Notes: a model not told the origin generated them from the letters alone. A stretch of 64,000 nt of DNA from Chitinophaga filiformis (GCF_023100805.1 NZ_CP095855.1:7233001-7297000), one strand, 5' to 3'; shown: positions 34,713 through 43,776, numbered from the stretch's first letter. Numbers and translations are program-made.

Positions 34713-36107
34713 CTACAGGGAGTTAACGATTTCAGTCACCAGTTGCTGCAATACCTGCTTTGCATCGCCAAACAGCATGGAGGTTTTGGGCTGGAAGAAC
34801 AGATCGTTCTCAATACCGGCATATCCGGGTTTCATACTTCTCTTATTGACAATTACGCTCCTGGCGTTTTCCACTTCCAGGATCGGCATACCATAAATAG
34901 GGCTGGCAGGATCATTTTTGGCCGCGGGGTTCACCACATCATTAGCGCCCAGCACCAATACCACATCGGTGGTGCTGAATTGTCCGTTCGCCTGTTCCAT
35001 TTCCAGCAGTTTTTCATAGGGCACATCTGCCTCTGCGAGCAGCACATTCATATGCCCGGGCATACGTCCGGCTACCGGGTGGATGGCGTATTTCACTTCT
35101 ACTCCCCTTGCCTCCAGCAACGTTTCCAGTTCGTGACAGGCATGCTGCGCCTGGGCCACCGCCAGGCCATATCCCGGTACGATCATCACTTTCTGGGCAT
35201 ATGCCATTATAACAGCGGTATCTGACAATGAGATCTCCTTATATGCGCCCTGTTCCCTGCTGGCCCCCGCTACTTTGGGTCCGCCGAAAGAACCGATCAG
35301 CACATTCTTCAGGGAACGGTTCATCGCTTTACACATCAGGATCGTAAGGATAGTGCCCGCCGACCCTACCAGTATCCCACCTGTCAGCATCACCGGATTG
35401 TTATACAGGAAACCACCGAAGGCGGCGGCTACACCTGTAAAGGAGTTGAGCAGCGAAATGACTACCGGCATGTCAGCCCCGCCTATAGGCAATACAAAGC
35501 ATACACCGTATAAAAGCGACATGAAGAGTATTACTACAAAAAGTATAACCGTTCCTGCCGGCAAGGCAACGGTAACAACAAGTGCCAGCATCACTATAAG
35601 CGCCAGTATCATCAGGTTGAAGATATGCTGGCCTTTAAACGAAATATCTCTGATACTGCCGTTTAGTTTTCCCCAGGCAATGACAGAGCCGGCAAAAGAC
35701 ACGGAACCTATCACCATACCAGCCAGAATGATCACCAACTGCATTCTTACCGGCGCCCCCGTAAAGATCACATCCGTCATGTGCTCAAACTCCACGATAG
35801 AGATCAAAGCCGCACAGGCGCCGCCCATACCGTTGAAAAGACTGACCATTTCAGGCATCGCTGTCATCTTCACTCTCCTGGCCGATACCAGTCCGACAAC
35901 GCCGCCAATGAGCAGCCCTGCCATAATCCATCCGTAGTTGTGCAATCCCTGCCCGTGATGTTCATAAAGGAAAATAGTACCCAGTATGGCCAGTGTCATA
36001 CCTCCTGCGGCAATAGCGTTCCCCTTCCTGGCCGTAGCGGGATTACTCAACATCTTTAACCCTATGATAAATGTAACAGAGCCTATCAGATAGATCAGCG
36101 ATAACAT
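34713..36107 (-). CDS. pntB: NAD(P) transhydrogenase subunit beta
   Basis: Membrane and NADP-binding subunit of the proton-translocating transhydrogenase, which makes NADPH from NADH using the proton gradient. 464 residues: about nine membrane helices (1-260), then the soluble dIII domain with GYGLAVAQAQHACHELETLLEARGVEVKYAIHPVAGRMPGHMNVLLAEADVPY, VLVLGANDVVNPAAK and MKPGYAGIENDLFF. Third gene of the pntAA-AB-B operon, 20 bases after the small subunit. Confidence 0.96.
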   Translation of the reverse strand: MLSLIYLIGSVTFIIGLKMLSNPATARKGNAIAAGGMTLAILGTIFLYEHHGQGLHNYGWIMAGLLIGGVVGLVSARRVKMTAMPEMVSLFNGMGGACAALISIVEFEHMTDVIFTGAPVRMQLVIILAGMVIGSVSFAGSVIAWGKLNGSIRDISFKGQHIFNLMILALIVMLALVVTVALPAGTVILFVVILFMSLLYGVCFVLPIGGADMPVVISLLNSFTGVAAAFGGFLYNNPVMLTGGILVGSAGTILTILMCKAMNRSLKNVLIGSFGGPKVAGASREQGAYKEISLSDTAVIMAYAQKVMIVPGYGLAVAQAQHACHELETLLEARGVEVKYAIHPVAGRMPGHMNVLLAEADVPYEKLLEMEQANGQFSTTDVVLVLGANDVVNPAAKNDPASPIYGMPILEVENARSVIVNKRSMKPGYAGIENDLFFQPKTSMLFGDAKQVLQQLVTEIVNSL

Positions 36108-36127
36108 AGTGTAATGATTAGATACGA

Positions 36128-36442
36128 TTATTTGGTCTTTTTTGACTTGAACATTTCAAGCATCCTGTCTGTCACTACAAAACCACCCACTACATTGATG
36201 GTTCCCAATATAACGGCGAGAAAACCCAGTACCAGGGCCAGGTAATTGTCGGCTTCAGCTTCTCCCATTACAATGATAGCGCCGATGATCACAACACCAT
36301 GAATAGCATTGGCACCACTCATCAGCGGCGTATGTAATACGGAAGGCACCCTTGATATAACCTCTACACCCAGGAAGACGGAAAGAATAACGATGTACAC
36401 CGCTTCCAGGTGTTGCTGTAAAAAAGAAAAAAGAGCATCCAT
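36128..36442 (-). CDS. pntAB: NAD(P) transhydrogenase subunit alpha, part 2 (membrane)
   Basis: 104-residue membrane part of the split alpha subunit. Three to four helices, including YIVILSVFLGVEVIS, SGANAIHGVVIIGAIIVMG and LVLGFLAVILGTINVVGGFVVTDRML, which form the proton path with PntB. The split into two alpha genes is the form seen in Rhodospirillum and many Bacteroidota. Confidence 0.94.
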   Translation of the reverse strand: MDALFSFLQQHLEAVYIVILSVFLGVEVISRVPSVLHTPLMSGANAIHGVVIIGAIIVMGEAEADNYLALVLGFLAVILGTINVVGGFVVTDRMLEMFKSKKTK

Positions 36443-36480
36443 TATCGGGGATCGTTGATTTCAGAAATAGATGAACAGCC

Positions 36481-37611
36481 TTATAATTTCACACTATCCG
36501 CTTGTTTGAGCCGTTCGCTGGTAATGATACCGCTATGGGTGATACAGGCGCCCTGCACAATATCATCGGAAAAGTTCAATACCAGGTCGCCATCCTTTAC
36601 CAGCAGCTGCAAAAAATTAAAAATGTTCTTTGCATATAGTTTGCTGGCATCCGAAGGCATCGAAGACTGCAGATTGGAATCGCCGATAATGGTGACGCCA
36701 TTGTGCACGACAGTCTTCTTATTCTCCGTAAGCGCGGTATTACCTCCCGTAGCTGCTGCCAGATCAATGATCACCGCCCCGGGCCGCATCCGTTCCAGCA
36801 TTGCCGTAGTGACCAGGACAGGGGCTTTTTTACCGGGTATCTGTGCTGTTGTGATCACAATATCTGACTTCGCGATGCTTTCCGCGATCTTTTCCTCCTG
36901 CCGCTGTTTATATGCTTCCGTCTGTTCTACCGCATAACCGCCGGCGGAGGATGCATCGGCCGCGCCTTCTACTTCTATAAACCTGGCGCCAAGGCTCATT
37001 ACTTCTTCTTTTACGGCCGGTCGTGTATCAAATACCTCTACCACAGCGCCAAGCCGCCTGGCGGTTGCAATGGCCTGTAATCCCGCTACGCCGGCTCCCA
37101 ATATCAACACTTTTGCCGGGGCAATACTGCCCGCCGCCGTCATGAACATGGGAAAATAACGGCTGTAAGTCCAGGCTGCCAGCAATACAGCCTTATATCC
37201 GGCAATATTCGCCTGGGAACTCAGCACATCCATGCTCTGCGCACGCGTGGTTCGGGGTATACTATCAAGACTGAATGTCGTAAGCTGCCTCTCAGCCCAT
37301 TGCTGCATGGTTGCAGGATTACTGAATGGCTGGTAGATGCCGGTCAGCACTTTGCCCGCCGGTATAGACTTCCAGGATTGCTCATCAGGGATCTGGATGC
37401 TGAGGATGATGTCTGCCTGTTGCAGGATTTCAGCGGCAGGCTTTATAAGAGCGCCTGCCTGTACATAGGATTCATCAGGATAATATGCCCGGGTCCCGGC
37501 ATCCGGTTCTATCCAAACCGTTACTCCCTGTTTTCCCAACTGCTTAACAATGTCCGGCACTAAAGAAACCCTGTTTTCTCCTGGCTGTTCTTTTAGGACG
37601 CCTGCAATCAT
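36481..37611 (-). CDS. pntAA: NAD(P) transhydrogenase subunit alpha, part 1 (NAD-binding)
   Basis: 376-residue soluble dI domain that binds NAD(H). Starts AGVLKEQPGENRVSLVPDIVKQL, followed by RAQSMDVLSSQANIAGYKAVL, Rossmann loop LILGAGVAGLQAIATARRLGAVVEVFDTRPAVKEEVMSLGA, and VITTAQIPGKKAPVLVT. First gene of the pnt operon. NADPH from this enzyme would feed biosynthesis generally. Confidence 0.95.
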   Translation of the reverse strand: MIAGVLKEQPGENRVSLVPDIVKQLGKQGVTVWIEPDAGTRAYYPDESYVQAGALIKPAAEILQQADIILSIQIPDEQSWKSIPAGKVLTGIYQPFSNPATMQQWAERQLTTFSLDSIPRTTRAQSMDVLSSQANIAGYKAVLLAAWTYSRYFPMFMTAAGSIAPAKVLILGAGVAGLQAIATARRLGAVVEVFDTRPAVKEEVMSLGARFIEVEGAADASSAGGYAVEQTEAYKQRQEEKIAESIAKSDIVITTAQIPGKKAPVLVTTAMLERMRPGAVIIDLAAATGGNTALTENKKTVVHNGVTIIGDSNLQSSMPSDASKLYAKNIFNFLQLLVKDGDLVLNFSDDIVQGACITHSGIITSERLKQADSVKL

Positions 37612-37793
37612 CTAATGGAATTTATAGTCTGAATTTACGGTAGTTTTCTTAAATATAACGCTTAACGGCAAGTTGAACAAAAAACTCCTCCGGCTCATCA
37701 GGACACGCTTGGCAGGATATTAGTGTGCTGAAAATAGTATCAGTCCTTATTCAGGCTGAGTTTGTTTTAGCAGAAAATCTAAACTTACATATT

Positions 37794-39248
37794 ATGCCAA
37801 AAGATCAAAAGGGAAAATTTACGCCAATCAAAGGGAAGCCTTCCGGCAACGGAAAAGAAGGCCTGGGATTAAGGAGGTCCATTTCTCCGGATGAACTGGA
37901 GTCAGATCTTGAAATGACTGATAAATATACAATGGGCCCCGATGAACTGCAACCTGCTGTTCATATGCGGCATCCGAACAGGGATACCGCTAAAAAAGCG
38001 GTGCAACAGCAAAACGTCCGGGAAGCGCCGGCCGATAAAACCGTCGAGGAGACCTTAGACAAAGAACATCCTGCTGTTGCTGCCCGGCAGATATCTGGCA
38101 GGCCGGACAAGGAAATATTCGCCGCTTTAGCGGAGCAAAAAGGCAATATCTGCCTGTCAATCTATTTGCCCACCCATTCCTCCGGTAAAGAGGTAAATGA
38201 ACAGCAGGACCTCATCGTCTTCAAAAATATGCTGCAAAAATCGCAGAAGCTGCTGGAAGAGAAAAAGACCGATCCTTCATTGATACAGCAGATGCTGCAA
38301 CCGGGATATGAACTGTTGAGAGATGAGCAGTTCTGGCTCAACCAGCAGGAAGGACTGGCCTGTTTCATCACTGAAGATTCATTCCGTTATCTGCAGCTGC
38401 CCCTGTCTGTACCAGAGCAGGTATACTGCAATAATTCCTTCATGTTAACACCATTGCTGCCAATCATTACCTGCAACGAACAATTCTATCTGCTGACCTT
38501 CAGCAAGCACAATGCAAGGCTATTCCTCGCAGATGCATTTGGTATGCAGGAAATAACTGTGGAAGGCATGCCCGATGGTATGGCTGATGTTATACATTTT
38601 GAAGAAAAAGGAAACCAGATGTTAACCCGTACAGGAAGTTCCGGCGGCGGAGAAGGCGCCAATTACCATGGGATGAACTCTAATCCGGATCATAAAACAG
38701 ATATCGCCATTTACCTGGAGGAAGTAGACAAAACCATCTGGAAGGAAGTACTGTCAGATAAACACATTCCGCTGATGCTGGCGGCGGTAGATTACCTGCA
38801 GCCCATCTACCGGAAGGTGTCCCGCTATCAGCATATTGCTGAGGAATCGCTGACAGGCAATTTTGAGCATGAAAAACCGGTGAATATCTACAAACAGGCA
38901 AGAGAAAAGATGCAACCTTATTTTGAGAAAAGGCAACAGGTTGCGTTGGAAAAATATTATAACGGTTCTGCCGGTGCGCTGACCTCATCCATACCGGATG
39001 ATGTGATCCCCGCAACTTACTATGGCCAGGTGGATAGCCTGTTCGTTGAGAAAGGATCTCATCTGTGGGGTACCTTTGATGCGAATGAAAACAAGATTGT
39101 TATCCATGAAACCGAACAACCAAAAGATGAGTGCTTGCTAAACAATGCAATAGCACAAACAATTCTCCATAACGGTGATGTATTCATCCTGGAGAAAGAA
39201 AAAATGCCGGCTGAGAGTAATATAGCGGCATCATTACGCTATCCGTAA
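37794..39248 (+). CDS. baeRF-type (bacterial archaeo-eukaryotic release factor family) protein
   Basis: 484 residues from the ATG at 37794. N-terminal 95 residues are charged and disordered-looking (KDQKGKFTPIKGKPSG...). The remainder follows the pattern of baeRF domains related to the eRF1/aRF1 fold: FAALAEQKGNICLSIYLPTHSSGKEVNEQQDLIVFKN, GLACFITEDSFRYLQLPL, FYLLTFSKHNARLFLADAFGMQEI, and a C-terminal L7Ae-like part (DSLFVEKGSHLWGTFDANENKIVIHE, NAIAQTILHNGDVFIL). Comparative work predicted such proteins to act on the ribosome; none is well tested. Family sub-assignment (probably family 7) is from memory. The frame extends to 37725 but a strong ATG lies at 37794. Confidence 0.65.
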   Translation: MPKDQKGKFTPIKGKPSGNGKEGLGLRRSISPDELESDLEMTDKYTMGPDELQPAVHMRHPNRDTAKKAVQQQNVREAPADKTVEETLDKEHPAVAARQISGRPDKEIFAALAEQKGNICLSIYLPTHSSGKEVNEQQDLIVFKNMLQKSQKLLEEKKTDPSLIQQMLQPGYELLRDEQFWLNQQEGLACFITEDSFRYLQLPLSVPEQVYCNNSFMLTPLLPIITCNEQFYLLTFSKHNARLFLADAFGMQEITVEGMPDGMADVIHFEEKGNQMLTRTGSSGGGEGANYHGMNSNPDHKTDIAIYLEEVDKTIWKEVLSDKHIPLMLAAVDYLQPIYRKVSRYQHIAEESLTGNFEHEKPVNIYKQAREKMQPYFEKRQQVALEKYYNGSAGALTSSIPDDVIPATYYGQVDSLFVEKGSHLWGTFDANENKIVIHETEQPKDECLLNNAIAQTILHNGDVFILEKEKMPAESNIAASLRYP

Positions 39249-39254
39249 CAGGAA

Positions 39255-39293
39255 GAAGACTGACCAGGTTGTTACTGGTCAGTCTTCTTTTTT
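39255..39293 (+). terminator. Terminator after the baeRF-type gene
   Basis: Perfect 13-bp stem GAAGACTGACCAG / CTGGTCAGTCTTC with a 7-base loop, followed by TTTTTT. Confidence 0.92.
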
Positions 39294-39302
39294 ATCATTG
39301 CT

Positions 39303-40376
39303 TTAAGTATTGGTAGTATTGGTTGTCACAGTATCATCAGATGCGGTTTTTATTTTTAAAGGATAACTGTTCGACACAGCCGCATTTTCCGGCTGGACGG
39401 TAAGTAATACAGTATCCTCTCCCTGAAGCGCTTCCGGTAGCGTATAAGTAAAGCTGATACAATCGGGCTTCCGTTCCATATTTTGTATAGTGTCATCTCC
39501 GATAGTGACAGCTACCTTCCCTTCGTCCATTTTTTCCCCTCTTAATGTAATTAATGTTGGCTGCCCTGCTTCAAGCGGTGCTGCGTCGACTGCAGTTACT
39601 TTCAGTCCGCCATTCTTCAACTGGTCAGGACGATCGTCTTTAGGTCTGAACAGTACTTCAAATACTTCCTTCAGCTTAAGTGTGGTACGGTCAGTAAACA
39701 AACCTGACAGTATCGAAATTGTCATCAATCCATAAATATTGATGTTCGAACTATCGTCGCTCATATTGAGGAATCCGCCGCGGAAAACGAAATAGACAGC
39801 TATTGCCAATGCTGCTGCAGTAAAAGGTTTCACACAATACCAGAGTATCCAGCTCTTCCTGAATTTTCCGGCGCCTATATAACTGGTAAAGGAAGCTGAG
39901 ATATGGATCATGCTACCCAGAAATCCGGCCACCCCCACCATGATCAGCAGCAGTGTATTAATATGTATCAATCTGTCTTCCTGCATCTCATCTGCCACAG
40001 AAGCAGGGTTTTGCTGTACCTGTGGAGGAACTTTCTTTACCGCAGGTGTTATGCTGTCGGCAGTACTGTCAGGCTTTGCCTGTGTACTATCTACCCCGGC
40101 AATGTTACCTCTTGTCTGCACTACCACACCGGTATGGGCTATACTATCAATAAGCCTGACGTGAAACCACCTGAAGGTATAAAGTGAGGTCGTATTCTCT
40201 TTAGGCCCTGGAATTCTGTCCGGCCAATGGCCTATCAGATAGAAGGCGCTAAAAAACGTAAAAAAGATAATAAGCAATCCTGCAAATGCCTTTCCCAAGG
40301 AGCTTATCTCATTGCCGTCATTGTCTTTGTAAGGAGGGCGGGGTGCAGCAGCACAAGTGTTTTGTGTTTCGGCCAT
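39303..40376 (-). CDS. Membrane protein with IPT/TIG-like C-terminal domain
   Basis: 357 residues, family not recognised. One membrane helix at about 28-47 (AFAGLLIIFFTFFSAFYLIG), a soluble loop, a helix pair around 137-160 (LLLIMVGVAGFLGSMIHISASFTSYIG) and 173-195, one more around 205-220, then a C-terminal beta-sandwich (about 245-345) of IPT/TIG type: VTAVDAAPLEAGQPTLITLRGEKM, VAVTIGDDTIQNM, LLTVQPENAAVSNSYPLKIK. IPT folds often bind proteins or sugars. Single gene, no informative neighbours. Confidence 0.7.
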   Translation of the reverse strand: MAETQNTCAAAPRPPYKDNDGNEISSLGKAFAGLLIIFFTFFSAFYLIGHWPDRIPGPKENTTSLYTFRWFHVRLIDSIAHTGVVVQTRGNIAGVDSTQAKPDSTADSITPAVKKVPPQVQQNPASVADEMQEDRLIHINTLLLIMVGVAGFLGSMIHISASFTSYIGAGKFRKSWILWYCVKPFTAAALAIAVYFVFRGGFLNMSDDSSNINIYGLMTISILSGLFTDRTTLKLKEVFEVLFRPKDDRPDQLKNGGLKVTAVDAAPLEAGQPTLITLRGEKMDEGKVAVTIGDDTIQNMERKPDCISFTYTLPEALQGEDTVLLTVQPENAAVSNSYPLKIKTASDDTVTTNTTNT

Positions 40377-40505
40377 AACGATGAATTAAATACTGTTGAA
40401 TAAAAGCGCCGGCACCTGTTCCATTCACCACAGTGATGTTTTTTGGGGTCTGTATGGGATAGTCTCAGGGGGAATAACTCAATATATCGTTATGTGAACA
40501 TACGT

Positions 40506-41285
40506 CTATTCGAATAATTCCTGTTCATCTGTATAATACGTCTTCCTGCCATTCAGCTCCTTCTGTTCTATTTTTCCTCCTGTAGGACTATTGGTTTCCC
40601 TGGGCTGATGGATCTTTAAGAAATCGCGTATCTCTCCTGCAATAATATCAGGATGTTCTTTACGGATGCTTTTCTCTGCATCTTTCAGGACCTTGTGTAT
40701 GGCGCGATGCAGGGCCTTAATTTTTGCTGCCGGTATCCTGTTGCTGACGGAAAACGGCGAGATGCCGGCTTCCCATAGTATTTCGTCGGCATAGGCATTA
40801 CCTATACCACGAATAATATGCTGATCCAGTAATATCTTTTTGATAACAGTCCTCTTCTTACCTAACTGCTCCTGGAGGTATTCTACTGTCAATTCATCTG
40901 ATAATGCATCGGGAACACCTGTCTCTTCGGGGTTCAATGATGGTAGCGCAATGCCCTGGTAGTCGGTCAGCGCCAGCCCTGTTCCGTCTTCAAATAATAT
41001 TTCGAGAATTGTATGCTTGTTCGTATTCTTTTCCTCAAAGAAATATAGTTTGCCATGCAGCATCAGGTGCATACCCAGCACCACATCATTCTTAAATCTG
41101 AAGCGCAGTTCCTTCCCCTCCCGGTATACTTCCTCCAGCTTCTCTCCTTTTATAGCTTTCTTAAAAGCGGCAGGCGTATCTTTTGCTTTTTTGGTATTCT
41201 CCAGGGACACGTCTTTCACTGTCTTCCCTGCCAGTTTCTTATCAAGGTTATGGCTGAATACCTGCAGATCTGGTAATTCCGGCAT
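40506..41285 (-). CDS. Fpg/Nei-family DNA glycosylase with zincless finger
   Basis: Base-excision repair glycosylase/AP lyase. 259 residues. Catalytic N-terminal MPELPD (Pro2 nucleophile, Glu3), Lys58 in EGKELRFRF, H2TH block DQHIIRGIGNAYADEILWEAGISPF. The C-terminal zinc finger is altered: where Fpg has two CxxC pairs, this protein has NSPTGGKIEQKELNGRKTYYTDEQ with no cysteine, keeping the Gly-Arg and aromatic positions, so it is probably a zincless-finger form like NEIL1. Third gene of a three-gene operon, 8 bases after the Lys-rich protein. Confidence 0.85.
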   Translation of the reverse strand: MPELPDLQVFSHNLDKKLAGKTVKDVSLENTKKAKDTPAAFKKAIKGEKLEEVYREGKELRFRFKNDVVLGMHLMLHGKLYFFEEKNTNKHTILEILFEDGTGLALTDYQGIALPSLNPEETGVPDALSDELTVEYLQEQLGKKRTVIKKILLDQHIIRGIGNAYADEILWEAGISPFSVSNRIPAAKIKALHRAIHKVLKDAEKSIRKEHPDIIAGEIRDFLKIHQPRETNSPTGGKIEQKELNGRKTYYTDEQELFE

Positions 41286-41293
41286 ATGTAGTG

Positions 41294-42040
41294 TTATTTG
41301 GGTGATGATTGAGCTATTGCCTCTCCTATTGCATTGACAAACTTCTTGTCTTCGAGACCATCTATCTTCCAGCCTTTCTTCATTCGCCTGATAATGCCCA
41401 TGCTGGCATCGTTGAGAATGACGTCGTATTCTTCACAGAGGCCGTCATGACAAGTTTGTCCAATTGGAATTGCTTCTCCAAGATAATGTTTTTCATTGTA
41501 CGAAAAGTCAAGCGGCGCCGGCTCCTTTTCCAGCTGTGCGATCATTTCCTGTAAGAACTCAATGAGGTGTTTACGTTGTGTTTTTCCTGAAAGGCTCCAC
41601 TTCTCCTTGTCAGCCCGTTTATGCGCTAACTTCAACTTCAGACCTGCCAAAGATGTTGTATAGTCGTTCGCATTCAGTTTGCGAACATTCTGGTGCGCCA
41701 GTATGTACCAGTGATATTCTGTACCCACTGGTACTCCCGAACCTTCAGGCGCATGCCCTGCGCGGCGTTTGGTCACAGCGTAAGAGATCTCCCACAGATC
41801 GGGCGTGATCTTCGTCTCTTTCCACACCCCTGCATCGTAATTCCACTTATGACTTCGCCCTATCGTCATACCGGTATATTGCTGCCCCTCAAATTCCTTG
41901 AACTCATTATATGTTTTGGACAGGTCTTCCTTCACAGCCTTTTTCCGGGCAACCGCGCTTTTCTTCACCAGGTTCTTTGGTGCAGGAGCGGCGCGTTTGT
42001 TTGCCTTCTTGGTTGCAGGCTTTTTCGTTACTGTCTTCAT
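41294..42040 (-). CDS. Unknown protein with histone H1-like Lys/Ala-rich N-terminus
   Basis: 248 residues. Residues 1-40 are rich in Lys, Ala and Pro (TVTKKPATKKANKRAAPAPKNLVKK style), as in bacterial histone H1-like tails that bind DNA. The rest is a folded domain I do not recognise, with GRSHKWNYDAGVWKETKITPDLWEISYAVTKRRAG, GVPVGTEYHWYILAHQNVRKLNANDYTTSLAGLKLKLAHKR and a C-terminal alpha/beta part with two Cys. Lies between a DUF72 gene (3-bp gap) and an Fpg-like glycosylase (8-bp gap), so a DNA-related role is inferred. Confidence 0.7.
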   Translation of the reverse strand: MKTVTKKPATKKANKRAAPAPKNLVKKSAVARKKAVKEDLSKTYNEFKEFEGQQYTGMTIGRSHKWNYDAGVWKETKITPDLWEISYAVTKRRAGHAPEGSGVPVGTEYHWYILAHQNVRKLNANDYTTSLAGLKLKLAHKRADKEKWSLSGKTQRKHLIEFLQEMIAQLEKEPAPLDFSYNEKHYLGEAIPIGQTCHDGLCEEYDVILNDASMGIIRRMKKGWKIDGLEDKKFVNAIGEAIAQSSPK

Positions 42041-42043
42041 AAA

Positions 42044-42784
42044 TTAAAGTTTTGTCAGTTCAATCAATGTCTTCGCATTCTCAAGTGCGTAGCCATGAAC
42101 ATCATTATTAAAATATACCCATACTATATGCCCTTCCTCCTGCCATGCCAGCATCTTTTCCGCGTATTGTTGTAATACCTTATCGGGATAAGATTTTGCA
42201 TAAGAGCCATCAGGCCCATGGAACCTCACATAGATATGTTTCGCGGTCACAAATTCCCCATATGGCCATCGCTTCCCTGACTCTGCGATCACGAATGCAA
42301 TTTTATATTTCTCCATTAATGCAATGGCAGCATCTTCCAGCCAGGTATCATGTCGTGGCTCCAGGGCAAACGTATATCCTTTGTATTTTCTGAGTGTTTC
42401 AAAAAAATGGGCCACCTTCTCCTCATTAAATCCCAGGTTTGGCGGCAGCTGTAAGAGGATTGGTCCCAGGTGTTTTTGTACGGCATCAAAAATATCGAAG
42501 AATTTAGGCAGGGTTTCTTCAGGATCGTTCAACTTCTTGATATGTGTAATGAAACGGCTGATCTTCGGACAAAAGCGGAACCTGGCATTAACCGTCTCCG
42601 TCCACTTTTCGATAGTAGAGGGCTTGGGTAAATGGTAAAAGCTGGTATTGATCTCCGTTGTCTGAAAATGATCAGCATAGTAAGCGAGGTAGTCTGTTGG
42701 TTTCAGGGTCAGCGGATAGAATATTTCCTTCCAGTGTTTATAACTCCACCCGGATGTGCCTATATGTATCTTACCTGTTGCCAT
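42044..42784 (-). CDS. DUF72 family protein
   Basis: 247 residues, TIM-barrel-like DUF72 (YecE) family of unknown function, sometimes near DNA repair and ligase genes. Signature IHIGTSGWSYKHWKEIFYP at the start, TTEINTSFYHLPKPSTIEKWTE, PKISRFITHIKKLNDPEE, GPILLQLPPNLGFN, FALEPRHDTWL, YVRFHGPDGSYAKSYPD, VWVYFNNDVHGYALENA. An upstream in-frame ATG at 42796 adds four residues and cannot be excluded. First gene of the DUF72 - Lys-rich - Fpg operon. Confidence 0.9.
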   Translation of the reverse strand: MATGKIHIGTSGWSYKHWKEIFYPLTLKPTDYLAYYADHFQTTEINTSFYHLPKPSTIEKWTETVNARFRFCPKISRFITHIKKLNDPEETLPKFFDIFDAVQKHLGPILLQLPPNLGFNEEKVAHFFETLRKYKGYTFALEPRHDTWLEDAAIALMEKYKIAFVIAESGKRWPYGEFVTAKHIYVRFHGPDGSYAKSYPDKVLQQYAEKMLAWQEEGHIVWVYFNNDVHGYALENAKTLIELTKL

Positions 42785-42857
42785 ACGAATATGCAATGGA
42801 AAAGCGTGCCAATACGGGCGTGCTCAGCATGCAGCGGGCTTAGCAATCCGTTAACAG

Positions 42858-43772
42858 TTATTCCCAAAGCGGCTCTTTATTCCAATCGTCTACAAAACCC
42901 ATCTGCCTGACTGCTATACCCGGATGGAGGGCTATTAAAGCATGCAGCCTGGCAGAAAAAGTATTTCCGTGGCACACCCGGTCTAACAGATACTTGAGCG
43001 AACATAGCTGATTGTATAACATTCTTGAAAAGTGCATATTAGCAGGTAACCTGGAAATCCAGGGGTATGGCATGGTAGAAAGCCTTTGTGGAACAAAATC
43101 ATACATCCGGTTACAAATTCTGCTATGATGAGCGCAAAGATTACGTAGAATAGTTACAGATTGCATCCAACTCACGAAATACACATAATTGGGAAGCCCA
43201 AAACTGCGCGCTATCTGATTTTTCTCAGGTAAAGCAGTACTGATATTGCTGTAGACCTTTGAGAGAGTGCCTAAAGACAATACCTGCATAGTCTTCCATG
43301 CCGGCGGGAAATTGGACTTCCCATATACTTCGTCATGATGAACAATGAACTGTTCCTTAGACCGTCCAATTTCTTCCTCTATTTTTAGTTTATTCTCCTC
43401 ATAATGATCAGGATAATGGGCTAGCCCTGCGTTTACGAACCAATATGGACCGTATACCAGGGACATGTATTGTACCATAATGGTACGCAGGGAAACTTCT
43501 ATCCTTTCAATCGCATCATAGACTAACATGCGCAATTCCCTGTCAAAATTATAGAGCTCTACGATCTGCTCGAACGTCGTATTTACTGCAAATGTATGTA
43601 ACCTGCCATCGGTTTGAAAAATCTGCCAGTATCCGGCTAATCTGTAATAGCCAACATGCGTCAACCAATGTTCAGCCAGTGCGATATCTTTAATCAGAAG
43701 TCCACGTGCCGACAATAATTTAATCTGATCCTGTATAGAGAAGGCTGGTTTATTAAAAACAATGGAACCCAT
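42858..43772 (-). CDS. Abi_2 / AbiF-like HEPN protein (candidate toxin)
   Basis: Abortive-infection family protein, 304 residues from the ATG at 43772. N-terminal family block FNKPAFSIQDQIKLLSARGLLI...HWLTHVGYYRLAGYWQ, middle block LYNFDRELRMLVYDAIERIEVSLRT, and the HEPN-type RNase motif R210-NLCA-H215 (TILRNLCAHHSRICNR). The first Arg-x-His region (R96 in LRTIMVQY) has Tyr where family members often have His. Upstream in-frame codons to 43808 run through a terminator hairpin and are not credible. The ATG is four bases after a T8 terminator tract, so expression from the nearest promoter needs read-through. It is downstream of hemG on the same strand. Confidence 0.85.
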   Translation of the reverse strand: MGSIVFNKPAFSIQDQIKLLSARGLLIKDIALAEHWLTHVGYYRLAGYWQIFQTDGRLHTFAVNTTFEQIVELYNFDRELRMLVYDAIERIEVSLRTIMVQYMSLVYGPYWFVNAGLAHYPDHYEENKLKIEEEIGRSKEQFIVHHDEVYGKSNFPPAWKTMQVLSLGTLSKVYSNISTALPEKNQIARSFGLPNYVYFVSWMQSVTILRNLCAHHSRICNRMYDFVPQRLSTMPYPWISRLPANMHFSRMLYNQLCSLKYLLDRVCHGNTFSARLHALIALHPGIAVRQMGFVDDWNKEPLWE

Positions 43773-43776
43773 ATAT

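Noticed and set aside
35275..35937. 220-codon plus-strand frame
   Set aside because: Antisense to the membrane part of pntB; its composition reflects the reverse complement of hydrophobic codons.
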